Origin: Paenibacillus sp. 481
GTDB lineage: Bacteria; Bacillota; Bacilli; Paenibacillales; Paenibacillaceae
Direction: 5' to 3'
DNA: 64,000 nucleotides
Assembly: GCF_021223605.1 (NCBI RefSeq)
Contig: NZ_CP075175.1
Span: 5,101,501 to 5,165,500, forward strand
A model generated the notes under the pieces. It saw nothing but the letters and a program-made list of their open reading frames with translations, searched no databases and was not told the origin of the DNA. Position numbers and translations under genes: made by a program. Below are positions 9,003-18,940 of this stretch, piece after piece. Numbering within the stretch: position 1 is the stretch's first letter; each line of letters starts with the position of its first letter.

Positions 9003-9030
9003 AGTTTACATAATAAATGTTATGTATCAA
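9003..9030 (-). other. dif-like XerCD recombination site (copy 2)
   Basis: This is the second copy of the site at 4324-4351, in the same orientation, again with the perfect TTATGTAAACT arm on the minus strand. It differs from copy 1 at one spacer base and a few bases of the degenerate arm. The two copies bracket the hydrolase, MocR, MerR and DUF2268 genes. Confidence 0.5.
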
Positions 9031-9189
9031 TGATGTTGACCATCGTTCGTACTATGAAAATGGTATCAACCCAAATCTTGACTTCTATTCATGTTGGCCG
9101 CTAATCTTAATGAGCAGTTTGTTGTTTGGCCGAAAAATAGTTTCCACTCCACATACATTTTCACTTACATTTTATAGCGGCGGTGTGAC

Positions 9190-9888
9190 ATGAATAAACA
9201 AATCTTACTTGTTGAAGATGATCCCTATATTGCAGAAATGGTTAAAGACCACCTGAAAAAAGACGGATTTACGATTAGACATGCTTCTGACGGCGAGCAG
9301 GCCGTTCACCTTTTTAAAGAAAAGGCATTTGACTTGATTGTATTAGATCTGATGCTTCCGGATATGGACGGATTAGAGTTTTTGCAGCGTATCCGAGCAA
9401 GCAGCTACATTCCGGTCCTCATTATGTCAGCGAAGGACAGCGATGTAGATAAAGCATTGGGTCTTGGATTTGGCGCGGATGATTATATCGCGAAGCCGTT
9501 CTCACTCATCGAGCTTACGGCCAGAGTTAAGGCTGTGCTGCGCCGTGCCACACATTATACGCAGACTGTCCAAGCGGAGGCGTCGAACATGCTCCACATA
9601 CATGAGCTGACCTTAGATTTAGACCATTTTTCTGCTCGTAAGAAGGGGGAAGAAATCAAGCTTACGCCGAAGGAATGGCACATCTTAAAGCTGCTTATGG
9701 AAAATCCGAGAAGAGCTTTTTCGAAGGAGCAAATTTACCGTGCGGTGTGGAATGACGAATACTATGCAGACGAAAACGCGATTCAGGTACATATAAGTCG
9801 ACTAAGGGAAAAAATCGAAACCGATCCCGCTTCGCCGCAGTACATCAAAACGGTATGGGGAATCGGCTACAAGGTGGGGGCATTTTGA
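9190..9888 (+). CDS. OmpR-family response regulator (YcbL-like)
   Basis: A 232-residue protein. The receiver domain (1-~120) has the acidic pocket EDD near residue 10, phospho-acceptor Asp in LIVLDLMLPDMDG (~53) and Lys in IAKPFS (~103). The C-terminal winged helix carries KLTPKEWHILKLL and IQVHISRLREKIE. It is one base from the kinase gene and heads a kinase-ABC transporter operon. Lengths and order (232, 311, 307, 228 residues) resemble B. subtilis ycbLMNO. It probably activates the downstream exporter in response to an antibiotic or cell-envelope cue. Confidence 0.93.
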   Translation: MNKQILLVEDDPYIAEMVKDHLKKDGFTIRHASDGEQAVHLFKEKAFDLIVLDLMLPDMDGLEFLQRIRASSYIPVLIMSAKDSDVDKALGLGFGADDYIAKPFSLIELTARVKAVLRRATHYTQTVQAEASNMLHIHELTLDLDHFSARKKGEEIKLTPKEWHILKLLMENPRRAFSKEQIYRAVWNDEYYADENAIQVHISRLREKIETDPASPQYIKTVWGIGYKVGAF

Positions 9889-9889
9889 C

Positions 9890-10825
9890 GTGGTTACGTT
9901 CTTATTATGCGTTATTACGGCTCTGCTCCTGATGAATGGCCTCCAATTTCGTGCGCGACGAATGAGAAGCTGGCAGTTGTCTTATGTACGGCAGAAGCTA
10001 CAAAGGATTATAACAGAGGACACTGCGGAGCAGATTCTCCTCGCGACAGACGATCGCGAGCTGCAGTCGCTCTTAATAACGTTAAATCGGCTGCTCGATC
10101 ATAATCGGAAGACGAAAGGCCACTACGCCAGTCTGGAGCTATCTATTAAGCGACTACTAGCTAACATGTCCCACGATTTAAAAACACCGTTAACGGTCAT
10201 TCTGGGGCTTACAGAGACGATCGTGTACGATCAACATGTAGATGATAGTTCGCGCAAACGCTTGCTAGGAAAGGTGCATGATAAAGCACAGGAAATGGTG
10301 AGCCTGATCAATGAATTTTTCGATTTAGCTAAGCTGGAAGCGGGTGACAAAGAACTGCCCCTTTCGACCATTCAAGTCAATGAAATAGGGGCTGCGAATA
10401 TGCTCTTTTTTTACGAAAGCATTACGTCGCAAGGTCTTGAGGTCACCATCGAGCTGCCAGAGACCCCCGTGTATATGTTAGGCCATGCGGACGCGTTAAA
10501 TCGAATCTTACAAAATTTAATAGCTAACGCAATTCAATATGGAAGCGACGGTCAAGTCGTGGGCCTTGCTGTACGTGTGGAACACGACTATGTAGATATC
10601 GAAGTATGGGATCGTGGCAAAGGGATAGACGAATGGCATCAAGCCCACATTTTTGAACGGTTATATACGCTGGAAGACTCTCGAAACCGTCGTTTTCAAG
10701 GAAGTGGTCTGGGGCTAGCGATTACGAAAACACTCGTGGAAAAACTAAACGGGACTCTCACTCTCCATAGCGTCCCGCATGAAAAAACGTCCTTTACCGC
10801 CCGCTTCAAAACGATTTCCCACTGA
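9890..10825 (+). CDS. Sensor histidine kinase with a single N-terminal membrane segment (YcbM-like)
   Basis: A 311-residue protein starting at GTG one base after the regulator stop. Residues ~3-18 form one membrane helix with no extracellular domain. The H-box is LLANMSHDLKTPLTVILG, the N-box NRILQNLIANAIQYG, and the G-boxes DRGKGI and GSGLGLAITKT. Such intramembrane-type kinases usually sense through the partner ABC transporter encoded alongside. Catalytic motifs are intact. Confidence 0.93.
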   Translation: MVTFLLCVITALLLMNGLQFRARRMRSWQLSYVRQKLQRIITEDTAEQILLATDDRELQSLLITLNRLLDHNRKTKGHYASLELSIKRLLANMSHDLKTPLTVILGLTETIVYDQHVDDSSRKRLLGKVHDKAQEMVSLINEFFDLAKLEAGDKELPLSTIQVNEIGAANMLFFYESITSQGLEVTIELPETPVYMLGHADALNRILQNLIANAIQYGSDGQVVGLAVRVEHDYVDIEVWDRGKGIDEWHQAHIFERLYTLEDSRNRRFQGSGLGLAITKTLVEKLNGTLTLHSVPHEKTSFTARFKTISH

Positions 10826-10978
10826 AAAATTGAAGATCTTCCCCCTAATTTCTTACCTCTCAATCGTATTGAAAGAATTTCTTAAGCTTTTCGCAAGGGG
10901 AATGATAATATTTTGAGCTAGAATCATTTTCGGAGGCTAATGAGCTAATCAACACCAATCGTTGAAGGAGAAAGGGTC

Positions 10979-11902
10979 ATGAGCGATGCGCTGCGAACAA
11001 GTCAGTTAACAAAAATATATAACGACAAAGAAGCCGTTTCCGCGGTCAGTATGAACATTAAAAAAGGAGAAATATACGGTTTACTAGGCCTAAACGGCGC
11101 TGGGAAGACCACGATTATGCGAATGATTACCGGTCTGGCAAGGCCAGATGGCGGTACAATCGAAATATTTGGCGAGTCCATAGCGACGGGGGTGTTGGAG
11201 CCTTTGAAGCGGCTGGGAAGCATGATCGAGCAGCCAATCTTCTACGATCATTTGACGGCCAAAGCCAATCTAGAGATTCATTGCGAATATATGGGGTTCT
11301 ACGACAAGGAAGCGATCGACGAAGCCTTGCTGCTGGTCGGATTAGAAGGTGTCGGTGAGCGATGCGTACAGGATTTCTCACTAGGGATGAAGCAGCGGCT
11401 CGGCATTGCCAGAGCGATTGTATGCAGACCGGAATTTCTCATACTGGATGAACCTTTAAACGGTTTGGACCCGCTAGGAATCCGCGAGCTGCGTGAGTTG
11501 CTTCGTAAGCTGAATAAAGAGTCCGGCATGACGATACTCATTTCGAGTCACATCTTGCAAGTGATTGAGCAGTTGGCAGATACGATTGGCGTTATGCAAC
11601 GTGGAAAGCTCATTAAAGAGATTCCAATGGCGTTCATTCGGAGCAAATTAAGTGAGTATATCGAAGTATGGACGACGGACAGCAAGAAAGCCACATTCGT
11701 GTTGGAAGAAAAGCTGCACATTTCCAACTATAAAGTGATGGACGATCACACGATTCGCATTTACGAAGCTCGTATTTCTGCGGTGGAACTGTCTAAGACG
11801 TTAATCGGTCATGAAGTGGGGATTGAAGCATTAAGTACGAAAAAAATGACGCTCGAAGCGTATGTGATGATGCTCCTGCAGGGGAGTGAACTAGATGCTT
11901 AA
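10979..11902 (+). CDS. ABC transporter ATP-binding protein, BcrA/YcbN type
   Basis: A 307-residue protein with Walker A GLNGAGKTT (~residues 38-46), Q-loop MIEQPIFY, signature DFSLGMKQRLGIARA and Walker B FLILDEPLNGLDP. The C-terminal ~80-residue extension is typical of BcrA-type ATPases that export peptide antibiotics such as bacitracin or lantibiotics. Its start follows AAGGAGAAAG. It overlaps the permease gene by eight bases. Control by the upstream two-component system is inferred. Confidence 0.93.
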   Translation: MSDALRTSQLTKIYNDKEAVSAVSMNIKKGEIYGLLGLNGAGKTTIMRMITGLARPDGGTIEIFGESIATGVLEPLKRLGSMIEQPIFYDHLTAKANLEIHCEYMGFYDKEAIDEALLLVGLEGVGERCVQDFSLGMKQRLGIARAIVCRPEFLILDEPLNGLDPLGIRELRELLRKLNKESGMTILISSHILQVIEQLADTIGVMQRGKLIKEIPMAFIRSKLSEYIEVWTTDSKKATFVLEEKLHISNYKVMDDHTIRIYEARISAVELSKTLIGHEVGIEALSTKKMTLEAYVMMLLQGSELDA

Positions 11903-12581
11903 GCTAATGTGGCTGGATTGGCGAAAAATGAGGCTCAAAGGCTTGCTACGGACCATCCTGAGTGCCAACGGGATCATCATCTTGTGGCTGATCGCTTTTA
12001 AAGCTGGACATCCTGACGGTTTCAATTCCTATGAAGACTTGTTCAAGGAGATTGCCTTTTATACTAGAACGGTCGTCGTTATTTTCGCATCACTTCTTAC
12101 GGCTAGAGTCGTGCTCGACGAATATCGTACGCGGACGATTACCATTTTGTTTGTGTATCCTGTCAGCAGAACCAATCTGCTTATTTCCAAGCTGGCACTC
12201 GTAAGCGTGATGACTTTTGTGACGATGGTTTGCTCCCATCTGCTTGTTGCCGTTGTAGTGGTCTCAACGTACCTATACAACTCATCGATATCGCAAGCGA
12301 TGGTCTTAGAAATGGTGACGCATGAGGCGTTGAACGTGATCATTTTCGCCTTTGCTGCCGTCGGGATGGGGTTCGTTTTATTTTTTATCGGAATGATTAG
12401 AAAATCAGCAGCCGCAATGCTCGTATCCTCCTGCTTGATGACGATGTCCAGCAGTGAAATGTTTAGCCAAAGCGTGCACGATAACGTGTGGAAGGCCGTT
12501 TTGTTATCAGGTGCATGGTTAGCTGCTGGCGGTGTGTTAGCCTTGTTAGCGATCAAAAACGCGGAGAGAGCTGAGGTATAA
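11895..12581 (+). CDS. ABC transporter permease (YcbO/ABC-2 type)
   Basis: A 228-residue protein with six hydrophobic segments and a cytoplasmic loop EYRTRTITILFVYPVSR after helix 2, as in ABC-2 type permeases. It is coupled to the ATPase gene by an overlap and is probably the membrane half of an antibiotic-peptide exporter. Eight bases separate it from the serine-hydrolase gene, which is likely in the same transcript. Confidence 0.88.
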   Translation: MLKLMWLDWRKMRLKGLLRTILSANGIIILWLIAFKAGHPDGFNSYEDLFKEIAFYTRTVVVIFASLLTARVVLDEYRTRTITILFVYPVSRTNLLISKLALVSVMTFVTMVCSHLLVAVVVVSTYLYNSSISQAMVLEMVTHEALNVIIFAFAAVGMGFVLFFIGMIRKSAAAMLVSSCLMTMSSSEMFSQSVHDNVWKAVLLSGAWLAAGGVLALLAIKNAERAEV

Positions 12582-12588
12582 CATCGCT

Positions 12589-14082
12589 ATGAATCATAAA
12601 CGAAGAACGGCATCACTTATAAGAGGTCTGATCGGGATCACTATCATTACCCTAATAAGTGGTTGGCTTGGCCTCCCTTCCAAGTATGCATACGCAGAAC
12701 CGAGCATCGAAACAGCCAAGATCGATCGCTTTATTCAGTCGCAGATGGATCATAATCAAATACCTGGACTGGCCGTTGCCGTGGTCCATAGGGATAGGAC
12801 GATTTATGCCAAAGGATTTGGAATCACGGGTGAAGGTCTACCGGTGACGACAAAAACACCGTTTGCCATCGCGTCATTAAGTAAGTCAATCACAGCTCTA
12901 GCCGTCATGCAATTGGTGGAAGCGGGCAAGATAAACCTTGATGCCCCCATAGCGACATATATCCCTTCCTTCAAGTTGGCTGATCCACGCGGGGGAAACA
13001 TAACGGTAAGGCAGTTGTTGAACCACACGAGCGGCTTAAAAGACACGCATTTTCCTGAGATGACGTTTGATACGCAGCCGAGTACACTGGAACAGTCGAT
13101 CACCCGCATGCAAGACGTCAAGCTTGCGAGTCATCCTGGCCAGCAGTTTCATTATCATAATCCGAACTATTTGATCTTAGCCCGTCTTGTGGAAGTGGTC
13201 GGTCAAGAGCGCTTTCCAGACTATTTGCAGAAGCATATTTTTCAGCCTCTTCAGATGAAGCACACGTTTGATATTGCAAATACGGAGCAATTTGTTGAGG
13301 GCGATAAGCCTTTCTCTAAGGGACATATTCTCGTATATGGCAAGCCTGTTGTCACAAAAGAGCCTGAATGGTTCGTAGATGGATCAGCGGGAACGGTGTC
13401 AACGGTAGAGGATATGGCGCATTGGCTTAAGATGCAGCTTAACGGAGGGAAACATAACGGTGTTCAGTTGTTTAGCAGCGAAGGGGTCAAATCGATGCAC
13501 TCGCCTGCGGGAGTGGATATCCCTTACGGGATGGGGTGGAGCATCGCTGGGGAGAAGGAGAAAATCTTTCACAACGGGCTCCTTTGGACGTACTATGCCG
13601 AGCAAGTACTGCTCCCTAAAAGCGGTTATGGCATTGTCGTACTGTACAATAGTGGCTTCAATCCACTTGTAAACTATTCGTCCTTTACACAAGGGATATC
13701 TGATATCCTGAGCGGGCAAGAGCCCGAACAACCTGCCCTTCATGTGCAAATAGTTGAAATCATTATCGCCTTGATCACAGTCGTGACCGTCGGCATAGGG
13801 ATTCGGCGGTTATTACGTTTGAATCAATGGGAACAGACCTATCACAAGCGTGCCAAATGGGTGACTTGGTTCTTCCATTTGGTTACGCTCATCCCGCTGC
13901 TCTTGTTGATGTTCTTTCCGCAAGTGCTAACATTCATTGCTGCGGGACGGGTATTAAGTTGGGAGCGAATTATTTTAGCCATGCCAAGCATTTTCATTTG
14001 GCTAGTGCTAGCTGCCGTATTTAGCGTGGTCGTCGTGATATGTCGATGTGCAAGGATGTACAAGATGGGGAAGGGTGCATAG
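12589..14082 (+). CDS. Serine hydrolase, beta-lactamase/PBP4* family, membrane anchored
   Basis: A 497-residue protein with a signal peptide or anchor at ~12-38 (LIGITIITLISGWLG...AYAEP). The catalytic domain follows, with ASLSKSITAL (S-x-x-K), the YxN motif in FHYHNPNYLIL and an HNG triad-like motif (KIFHNGLLWTYY). Three hydrophobic helices lie at the C-terminus (~385-490). It belongs to class C beta-lactamase-like proteins acting on D-amino-acid peptides at the cell surface. Its place behind a BcrA-type exporter suggests a role in the same antibiotic response. Confidence 0.88.
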   Translation: MNHKRRTASLIRGLIGITIITLISGWLGLPSKYAYAEPSIETAKIDRFIQSQMDHNQIPGLAVAVVHRDRTIYAKGFGITGEGLPVTTKTPFAIASLSKSITALAVMQLVEAGKINLDAPIATYIPSFKLADPRGGNITVRQLLNHTSGLKDTHFPEMTFDTQPSTLEQSITRMQDVKLASHPGQQFHYHNPNYLILARLVEVVGQERFPDYLQKHIFQPLQMKHTFDIANTEQFVEGDKPFSKGHILVYGKPVVTKEPEWFVDGSAGTVSTVEDMAHWLKMQLNGGKHNGVQLFSSEGVKSMHSPAGVDIPYGMGWSIAGEKEKIFHNGLLWTYYAEQVLLPKSGYGIVVLYNSGFNPLVNYSSFTQGISDILSGQEPEQPALHVQIVEIIIALITVVTVGIGIRRLLRLNQWEQTYHKRAKWVTWFFHLVTLIPLLLLMFFPQVLTFIAAGRVLSWERIILAMPSIFIWLVLAAVFSVVVVICRCARMYKMGKGA

Positions 14083-14234
14083 CGCTGATCTGAGTTGTAT
14101 CATTTTGATTTGTACCCTTCGTCCTTTTTACATAAGGATGTTTCGGACTCTCTAATAGGCATCGTATCCTGTATGATGTAATATAAGTATAACATTATAT
14201 AGTCATCGTGCGTTTAGAGTTGGAGGGGTATGAG

Positions 14235-14654
14235 ATGAGTGGCCTTGACCAAAATAGTAATAAAATTGAAGTATGGTATGACGGTTGGTGCCCGTTATGC
14301 CAAGGTATTCGCCAACGTTTGGAACGTTGGGATTGGATGAAGCGGCTAACGTTCCATTCGATCCGTGAAGTGAATGAAAAAAGTCCAGCGCCCGCACCAG
14401 TAGCGGAGCTTGAGGCACGTATGCATGTGCGACGTTTAGCCGATGGACGTGTGTATAGTGGTATCGACGCGGTAACGGCCATTTGCGGCGTTGTTCCGCT
14501 GCTCATGCCGTGGTGGCTGCCTCTAAAGCTAGCTACTTGGTTAGGTATCGGAGACAAAGTATACGACTGGATTGCCGCACGCCGCAAAATTGTCCCCGCA
14601 GGCGCCTGTCAGGACGATGCTTGCCCGCTCAATAGCCACCGACCGAAGGGTTAG
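14235..14654 (+). CDS. DUF393 thiol-disulfide oxidoreductase-like protein
   Basis: A 139-residue protein. The DCC/DUF393 signature YDGWCPLCQGIRQRLERWD lies near the N-terminus, carrying a CxxC pair, followed by the RLADGRVYSGIDAV segment typical of the family. It is predicted to be a redox-active thioredoxin-like protein; no substrate is known. ATG 14235 is chosen because TTGGAGGGG lies just upstream; a GTG 27 bases earlier is less likely. The C-terminal CQDDACPL adds two more cysteines. A terminator at 14687-14722 ends this monocistronic unit. Confidence 0.87.
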   Translation: MSGLDQNSNKIEVWYDGWCPLCQGIRQRLERWDWMKRLTFHSIREVNEKSPAPAPVAELEARMHVRRLADGRVYSGIDAVTAICGVVPLLMPWWLPLKLATWLGIGDKVYDWIAARRKIVPAGACQDDACPLNSHRPKG

Positions 14655-14686
14655 GTGAGCATTGCAGACGAAATGGCTAGACATAT

Positions 14687-14722
14687 AACGCTGATTGCTC
14701 GCTAGGGGCAATCAGCGTTTTT
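14687..14722 (+). terminator. Rho-independent terminator
   Basis: AACGCTGATTGC (14687-14698) pairs perfectly with GCAATCAGCGTT (14708-14719), followed by a T-run. Confidence 0.9.
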
Positions 14723-14831
14723 GGTATGGCGTTAGGTTTGACGTTTGGTATGACGTGAAATTTAATGACACTTAACATTTACGATGTAAACGAATTAAAG
14801 AGGCCGTACATCATTTTTTTAACCCATCTCA

Positions 14832-15350
14832 TTAGCGAGCTTTAAATGTCTTAAGTAATTTTACTTGTTCCAGCGAAATACGCCCTGTCACCACTTGTAA
14901 ATCATATTCCGCATCGCACCAATATTCATGCTTGTAAAGCGTGGAATAATCAAATATACGCTCCCAGCTTTGTTCTTTGGTAATCGACAACTTGCCATTG
15001 TTGAATAACGCTTCTTCTTCCTCATCAAACGCCAGAAACGAATCATTGAGTACCATATGCCAAGCTTGAAAATCAGATATTAGAACATCTTCGCTCCGTA
15101 ATTCAACTTCCAGCAACACACCGTCCAACCCTCGTTCAAGGTGGCCACTGCACCTTAAATCCGGTCTTATTGTCCAGAGCCAGATCGGGTACTCACCAGT
15201 GTAGTTGGCTATCCGGAGTTTCATTTGCTCCATCATCCAATGGTACGGATGAATAAAGGATTCCCATACATATTTGGAATGGCCCGCAAGCTCACCTTGT
15301 TCGAGAGCCTTTTCCCATGCTTGTAGCGATTGAATTGTCCATAATTTCAT
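14832..15350 (-). CDS. DUF3841 domain protein
   Basis: A 172-residue cytoplasmic protein opening with KLWTIQSLQAWEKALEQGEL and including YHWMMEQMKLRI and YPIWLW, the pattern of DUF3841. Function is unknown. GAGGGATT precedes the ATG. The gene stands alone, 52 bp before the start of the TlpA-like gene's 3' end on the same strand, so it may be read through from that gene. Confidence 0.82.
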   Translation of the reverse strand: MKLWTIQSLQAWEKALEQGELAGHSKYVWESFIHPYHWMMEQMKLRIANYTGEYPIWLWTIRPDLRCSGHLERGLDGVLLEVELRSEDVLISDFQAWHMVLNDSFLAFDEEEEALFNNGKLSITKEQSWERIFDYSTLYKHEYWCDAEYDLQVVTGRISLEQVKLLKTFKAR

Positions 15351-15402
15351 ACTAATCCCTCATTACTGTAAAATAAAACGGTTCGTACAGTTGATCACAT
15401 GC

Positions 15403-15930
15403 TTATTCATAATTGGTAATAAATTGACTGAATGATTGTTCAATATACTCCATTTCAGAGGAGCCTATAATTTGGTCCACGATTTCTCCCTGGGAATTGA
15501 AGAAGAATAGGGCAGGGAATCCTGTTCCGCCTAGTAACTTATGTACTTTTCCCTCTTCATCAAGCAAGACTGGATATTTTATTTTATAATTCCTGATAAA
15601 ATCTTTAACGGCGTCCATTTCATCGCGCTGGATCAGATTAATCCCGTAAATGTTTACTTTATCTTTGTATTGTTCATGCAGAGAGACGATCTTCGGCGCA
15701 TCATCGTTGCAATAAGGGCACCATGAAGTGAAAACTTGCAGTACTGTAGGCTTCTCCGAAAATTGGATCGTATGATTGACAGCTGCAACATCTTTTAAGG
15801 TGATAGCCGTATTGATAGGCTGTTTATCCGATTCTGATGGGATAAGCATTTGATTTCCAATAATAAAAAGAATGGTACATACCGCAAGTATGAGAATGAA
15901 ATACGTACTCGCGCTCACAATTTTTTTCAT
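15403..15930 (-). CDS. TlpA/ResA-like membrane-anchored thioredoxin
   Basis: A 175-residue protein with an N-terminal membrane anchor (~7-28) and an extracytoplasmic thioredoxin fold carrying the active site TSWCPYCNDDAP (CxxC). The AhpC/TSA-like segment KYPVLLDEEGKVHKLLGGTGFPALFFFN includes the cis-proline. It is expected to reduce or exchange disulfides outside the membrane, for example in cytochrome c maturation or as a general redox protein. Length and layout are normal for ResA-type proteins. Confidence 0.9.
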   Translation of the reverse strand: MKKIVSASTYFILILAVCTILFIIGNQMLIPSESDKQPINTAITLKDVAAVNHTIQFSEKPTVLQVFTSWCPYCNDDAPKIVSLHEQYKDKVNIYGINLIQRDEMDAVKDFIRNYKIKYPVLLDEEGKVHKLLGGTGFPALFFFNSQGEIVDQIIGSSEMEYIEQSFSQFITNYE

Positions 15931-16131
15931 CTAACATTTCCTTTCATTCGTTGAGTTGATTACATTATAAGGTTAATTTCGTAAAAATGTTAGCTGTATG
16001 CGAAGGAAGTGTATCCTTTGATTTAGGGCCGATACGATACTCGATCACGTGATCTTTTTTTGTTAACCACGTGAATCTATGTCTTAACTTCATGGATTAG
16101 GGGTGAAATAAAACATTAAAGATGCGTGACA

Positions 16132-16174
16132 ATGTTTTGGTTATAAACCCCGCAAAATTTAGTAAAACCTTAGC
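16132..16174. repeat. Intergenic repeat element, copy A
   Basis: The stretch shares the pattern TTTTG-(T)GATTA/TTATAAA-CCCGC-...-AAAACCTTA with copies at 21464-21518 and 22719-22756. It lies ~55 bp before the UvrA-like gene. Its role is unknown; it could be a regulatory element or a small dispersed repeat. Confidence 0.4.
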
Positions 16175-16228
16175 ATTTGCATAAGTGTTGTACGATAAGG
16201 TTACCGATAAAAATTGGAGGTAGATTAT

Positions 16229-18733
16229 TTGAGCGATAATATTGTTATTAAAGGTGCGCGTGAAAATAATTTGAAAAATGTTTCGCTGGAAATTCCGAAA
16301 CATAAACTGGTTGTGCTTACAGGCCCCTCTGGTTCTGGAAAATCGACATTGGCGATGGATACGCTGCAAAGAGAGTGTCAGCGTCAGTACATGGAGTCAA
16401 TGGGGATGGTATCAGACTCCATTAGTAAGCCGCGAGTCGACTCTATGATCGGGCTTTCCCCATCTATTAGTGTAGGTCAACATGTCACCAACCGCAATCC
16501 AAGATCGACAGTTGGCACGGTGACAGATATGTACACGTATTTGCGCGTCATATACGCGAAATGTGGCGAGCGTTCTTGCCCATCCTGCGGCACAAAAGTA
16601 GTTCCACCAGTCGAAGGCATGACTAGTAGCGCAACACTAAACGAACTAGACGAAGATGATAGCTTCTCCGCACACTTCCTATCATGCCCGCAATGTAATC
16701 ATATGCTGCCCGCATTAAGTATGTCTCACTTTTCATTCAACAAGCCTGAAGGGGCATGTCAGACGTGCAGTGGACTCGGAAATGTGGCCACCTTAAAGAT
16801 GGAGGCCGTGTTTGATGAAGAAAAGAGTATCCGCGGTGGAGGCGTCACGATTTGGTACGACAGCATGATCGAGTACTTTTCAAGTTTAATTGAGGTTGCC
16901 GCTAAGCATTATGGCATGAACTTCGACCTTGATCAGCCCCTGAAAGCATACAATCAACAGCAGCGTGACTTGTTGTTCTATGGCGTGGAAAGCGAAGCGT
17001 TTATGGAGCACTTTCCTCATATTGTCCCACCCAAGACGGTTGGACGCGGTAAATTCGAAGGCATCGTTACCGGACTGTGGAGAAGATACAAGGAAAAAGA
17101 AGGCGATAGTTATCAAGACTTATTTCGACAACAGACGTGTAGCGATTGTCGTGGTGCAAGGCTCAATCAGGAAAGTCGCGCGGTTAAGGTCAATGAAGCG
17201 ACGATTTCCGAAGTTGCTTCATGGCCGCTTGATGACGTGCTGGCTTGGATACAAGCGATTTCGGACAGCCTAGCGCCCGAGGGCATGCCTATTTTGGAGG
17301 CCGTATTAAATGACTTGCCCGTCAGGTTGAAGCGGGTCATCGATGTCGGTCTCGGCTACTTGTCGCTGAATCGACAGGCGGTGTCGCTCTCTGGAGGGGA
17401 AGCCCAGCGTCTTCGTCTCGCTTCCTTATTAGGTTCGGGTCTAACCGGCGTGTTGTATATCTTGGATGAGCCAACCGCCGGACTACACCCACGCGACACG
17501 AAAGGTTTAATTCACGTGCTGAAGCAGTTACGTGATCTGGGAAATACGGTGCTCGTCATTGAGCACGATGTGGAAGTTATGCGTGCAGCGGATCATATCA
17601 TTGATATGGGACCAGGCGCGGGCTACCTTGGAGGAACCGTTGTCGGTACGGGAACCTTAGAGCAATTAATGGAAAGTCCAGACTCCGTAACGGGCGCGTA
17701 TTTGAAAGCGGAAAGCCTTCCCGCTCCAGCGCGTCGCAGAAGACGAGGTAACGGCAATGTGGTGACGATTCACAACGCATTTGCACGTAATTTGAAGCAT
17801 ATTACGGCTTCATTACCACTAGGCTGCTTGATCTCGGTTACCGGTGTATCCGGTTCAGGGAAATCGACGCTACTGTTTGATATCCTCGCAGAAGGCGGCA
17901 CCGATGAGCAGCAGCGAGAAGGCTGCGATCGCATAACGGGGTTAAACGACATCGGAAATATGATTACCGTGGACCAATCCCCGATCGGGCGCATGCAACG
18001 TTCCAATATCGCCACGTATACGGATGTATTTACGTTGATCCGCAATCTTTTTGCCAGCTTACCAGAAGCCAAACATAACAAGCTCACATCGAAACATTTC
18101 TCCTTTAATACACCTGGTGGACGCTGTGAATCGTGCCAAGGGCTAGGGGTCATTTCGCTCGATATGCATTTCATTCCCGATCTCGAAGTGCGCTGCTCGG
18201 CTTGCAAAGGCCGACGTTTCCAAGAGGAAATTCTTCGTATTACGTACAACGGTTATTCCATTTCCGACATATTGGACATGACCGTGCAAGAGAGCTTACC
18301 TGTACTCGCAGATCAACGGAAGCTCGCGGGTGTGATTGAACTGCTATGTGAAGTAGGGCTCGGCTATTTGCAATGGGGTCAATCCGTACGAACGTTGTCC
18401 GGTGGCGAAGGCCAGCGTATGAAGCTCGCGAAAGAATTAAGCAAGAAAACGAAGACGCAAACACTATATTTGCTAGACGAGCCGTCTACGGGATTACATC
18501 CTAACGATACGAAGCAACTATTAATCCTATTAAATAAATTGGTCGATGCAGGTAATACTGTTATCCTTGTCGAGCATAATATGGATCTCATTCGTGAATC
18601 CGATTGGATCGTCGATATCGGCCCAGAAGGGGGAGAAGCGGGTGGCACGATTATGGCTCAAGGAACACCCGAACAAGTTGCCGCTGTAGAAGACTCGTAT
18701 ACGGGCATGTTTTTGCAAGAAGCGCTCAAATAG
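16229..18733 (+). CDS. UvrA-like ABC ATPase (short, UvrA2-type)
   Basis: An 834-residue protein with two UvrA-type ATPase halves: Walker [10 protein letters not shown] and GVSGSGKST, signatures SLSGGEAQR and TLSGGEGQR, and Walker [13 protein letters not shown] and [12 protein letters not shown]. Zinc modules CPSC...CPQC, CQTC and CESC...CSAC are present. It is ~100 residues shorter than canonical UvrA, as in UvrA2/DrrC-type paralogs linked to DNA-intercalating drug resistance or repair. Start TTG 16229 is set by ATTGGAGGTAG. No uvrB/uvrC is nearby, which supports a paralog rather than housekeeping uvrA. Confidence 0.9.
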   Translation: MSDNIVIKGARENNLKNVSLEIPKHKLVVLTGPSGSGKSTLAMDTLQRECQRQYMESMGMVSDSISKPRVDSMIGLSPSISVGQHVTNRNPRSTVGTVTDMYTYLRVIYAKCGERSCPSCGTKVVPPVEGMTSSATLNELDEDDSFSAHFLSCPQCNHMLPALSMSHFSFNKPEGACQTCSGLGNVATLKMEAVFDEEKSIRGGGVTIWYDSMIEYFSSLIEVAAKHYGMNFDLDQPLKAYNQQQRDLLFYGVESEAFMEHFPHIVPPKTVGRGKFEGIVTGLWRRYKEKEGDSYQDLFRQQTCSDCRGARLNQESRAVKVNEATISEVASWPLDDVLAWIQAISDSLAPEGMPILEAVLNDLPVRLKRVIDVGLGYLSLNRQAVSLSGGEAQRLRLASLLGSGLTGVLYILDEPTAGLHPRDTKGLIHVLKQLRDLGNTVLVIEHDVEVMRAADHIIDMGPGAGYLGGTVVGTGTLEQLMESPDSVTGAYLKAESLPAPARRRRRGNGNVVTIHNAFARNLKHITASLPLGCLISVTGVSGSGKSTLLFDILAEGGTDEQQREGCDRITGLNDIGNMITVDQSPIGRMQRSNIATYTDVFTLIRNLFASLPEAKHNKLTSKHFSFNTPGGRCESCQGLGVISLDMHFIPDLEVRCSACKGRRFQEEILRITYNGYSISDILDMTVQESLPVLADQRKLAGVIELLCEVGLGYLQWGQSVRTLSGGEGQRMKLAKELSKKTKTQTLYLLDEPSTGLHPNDTKQLLILLNKLVDAGNTVILVEHNMDLIRESDWIVDIGPEGGEAGGTIMAQGTPEQVAAVEDSYTGMFLQEALK

Positions 18734-18758
18734 CGCTTACCGGATGTCTAATGTTCAT

Positions 18759-18802
18759 AAACAGCCTAGAATGCTCGGATCTAGGCTGTTTCCTTTTATT
18801 TT
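18759..18802 (+). terminator. Rho-independent terminator after UvrA-like gene
   Basis: AAACAGCCTAGA (18759-18770) pairs perfectly with TCTAGGCTGTTT (18780-18791). The downstream CCTTTTATTTT is T-rich. Confidence 0.9.
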
Positions 18803-18940
18803 CGCTACACATTTCGAGTGGACATCGCACACCTCTTCATTTATATTAATAAAAATCCAATATACTCCAACATGAATCTATATTCAGATGCTATTTGTCA
18901 GGATGATTTTTCACCTAACACGATAAAGCAGGGGGGGACG

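Noticed and set aside
16043-16054. GATCACGTGATC palindrome followed by T7
   Set aside because: A 12-bp stem with no loop cannot act as a normal terminator, and no known operator matched; left unassigned.
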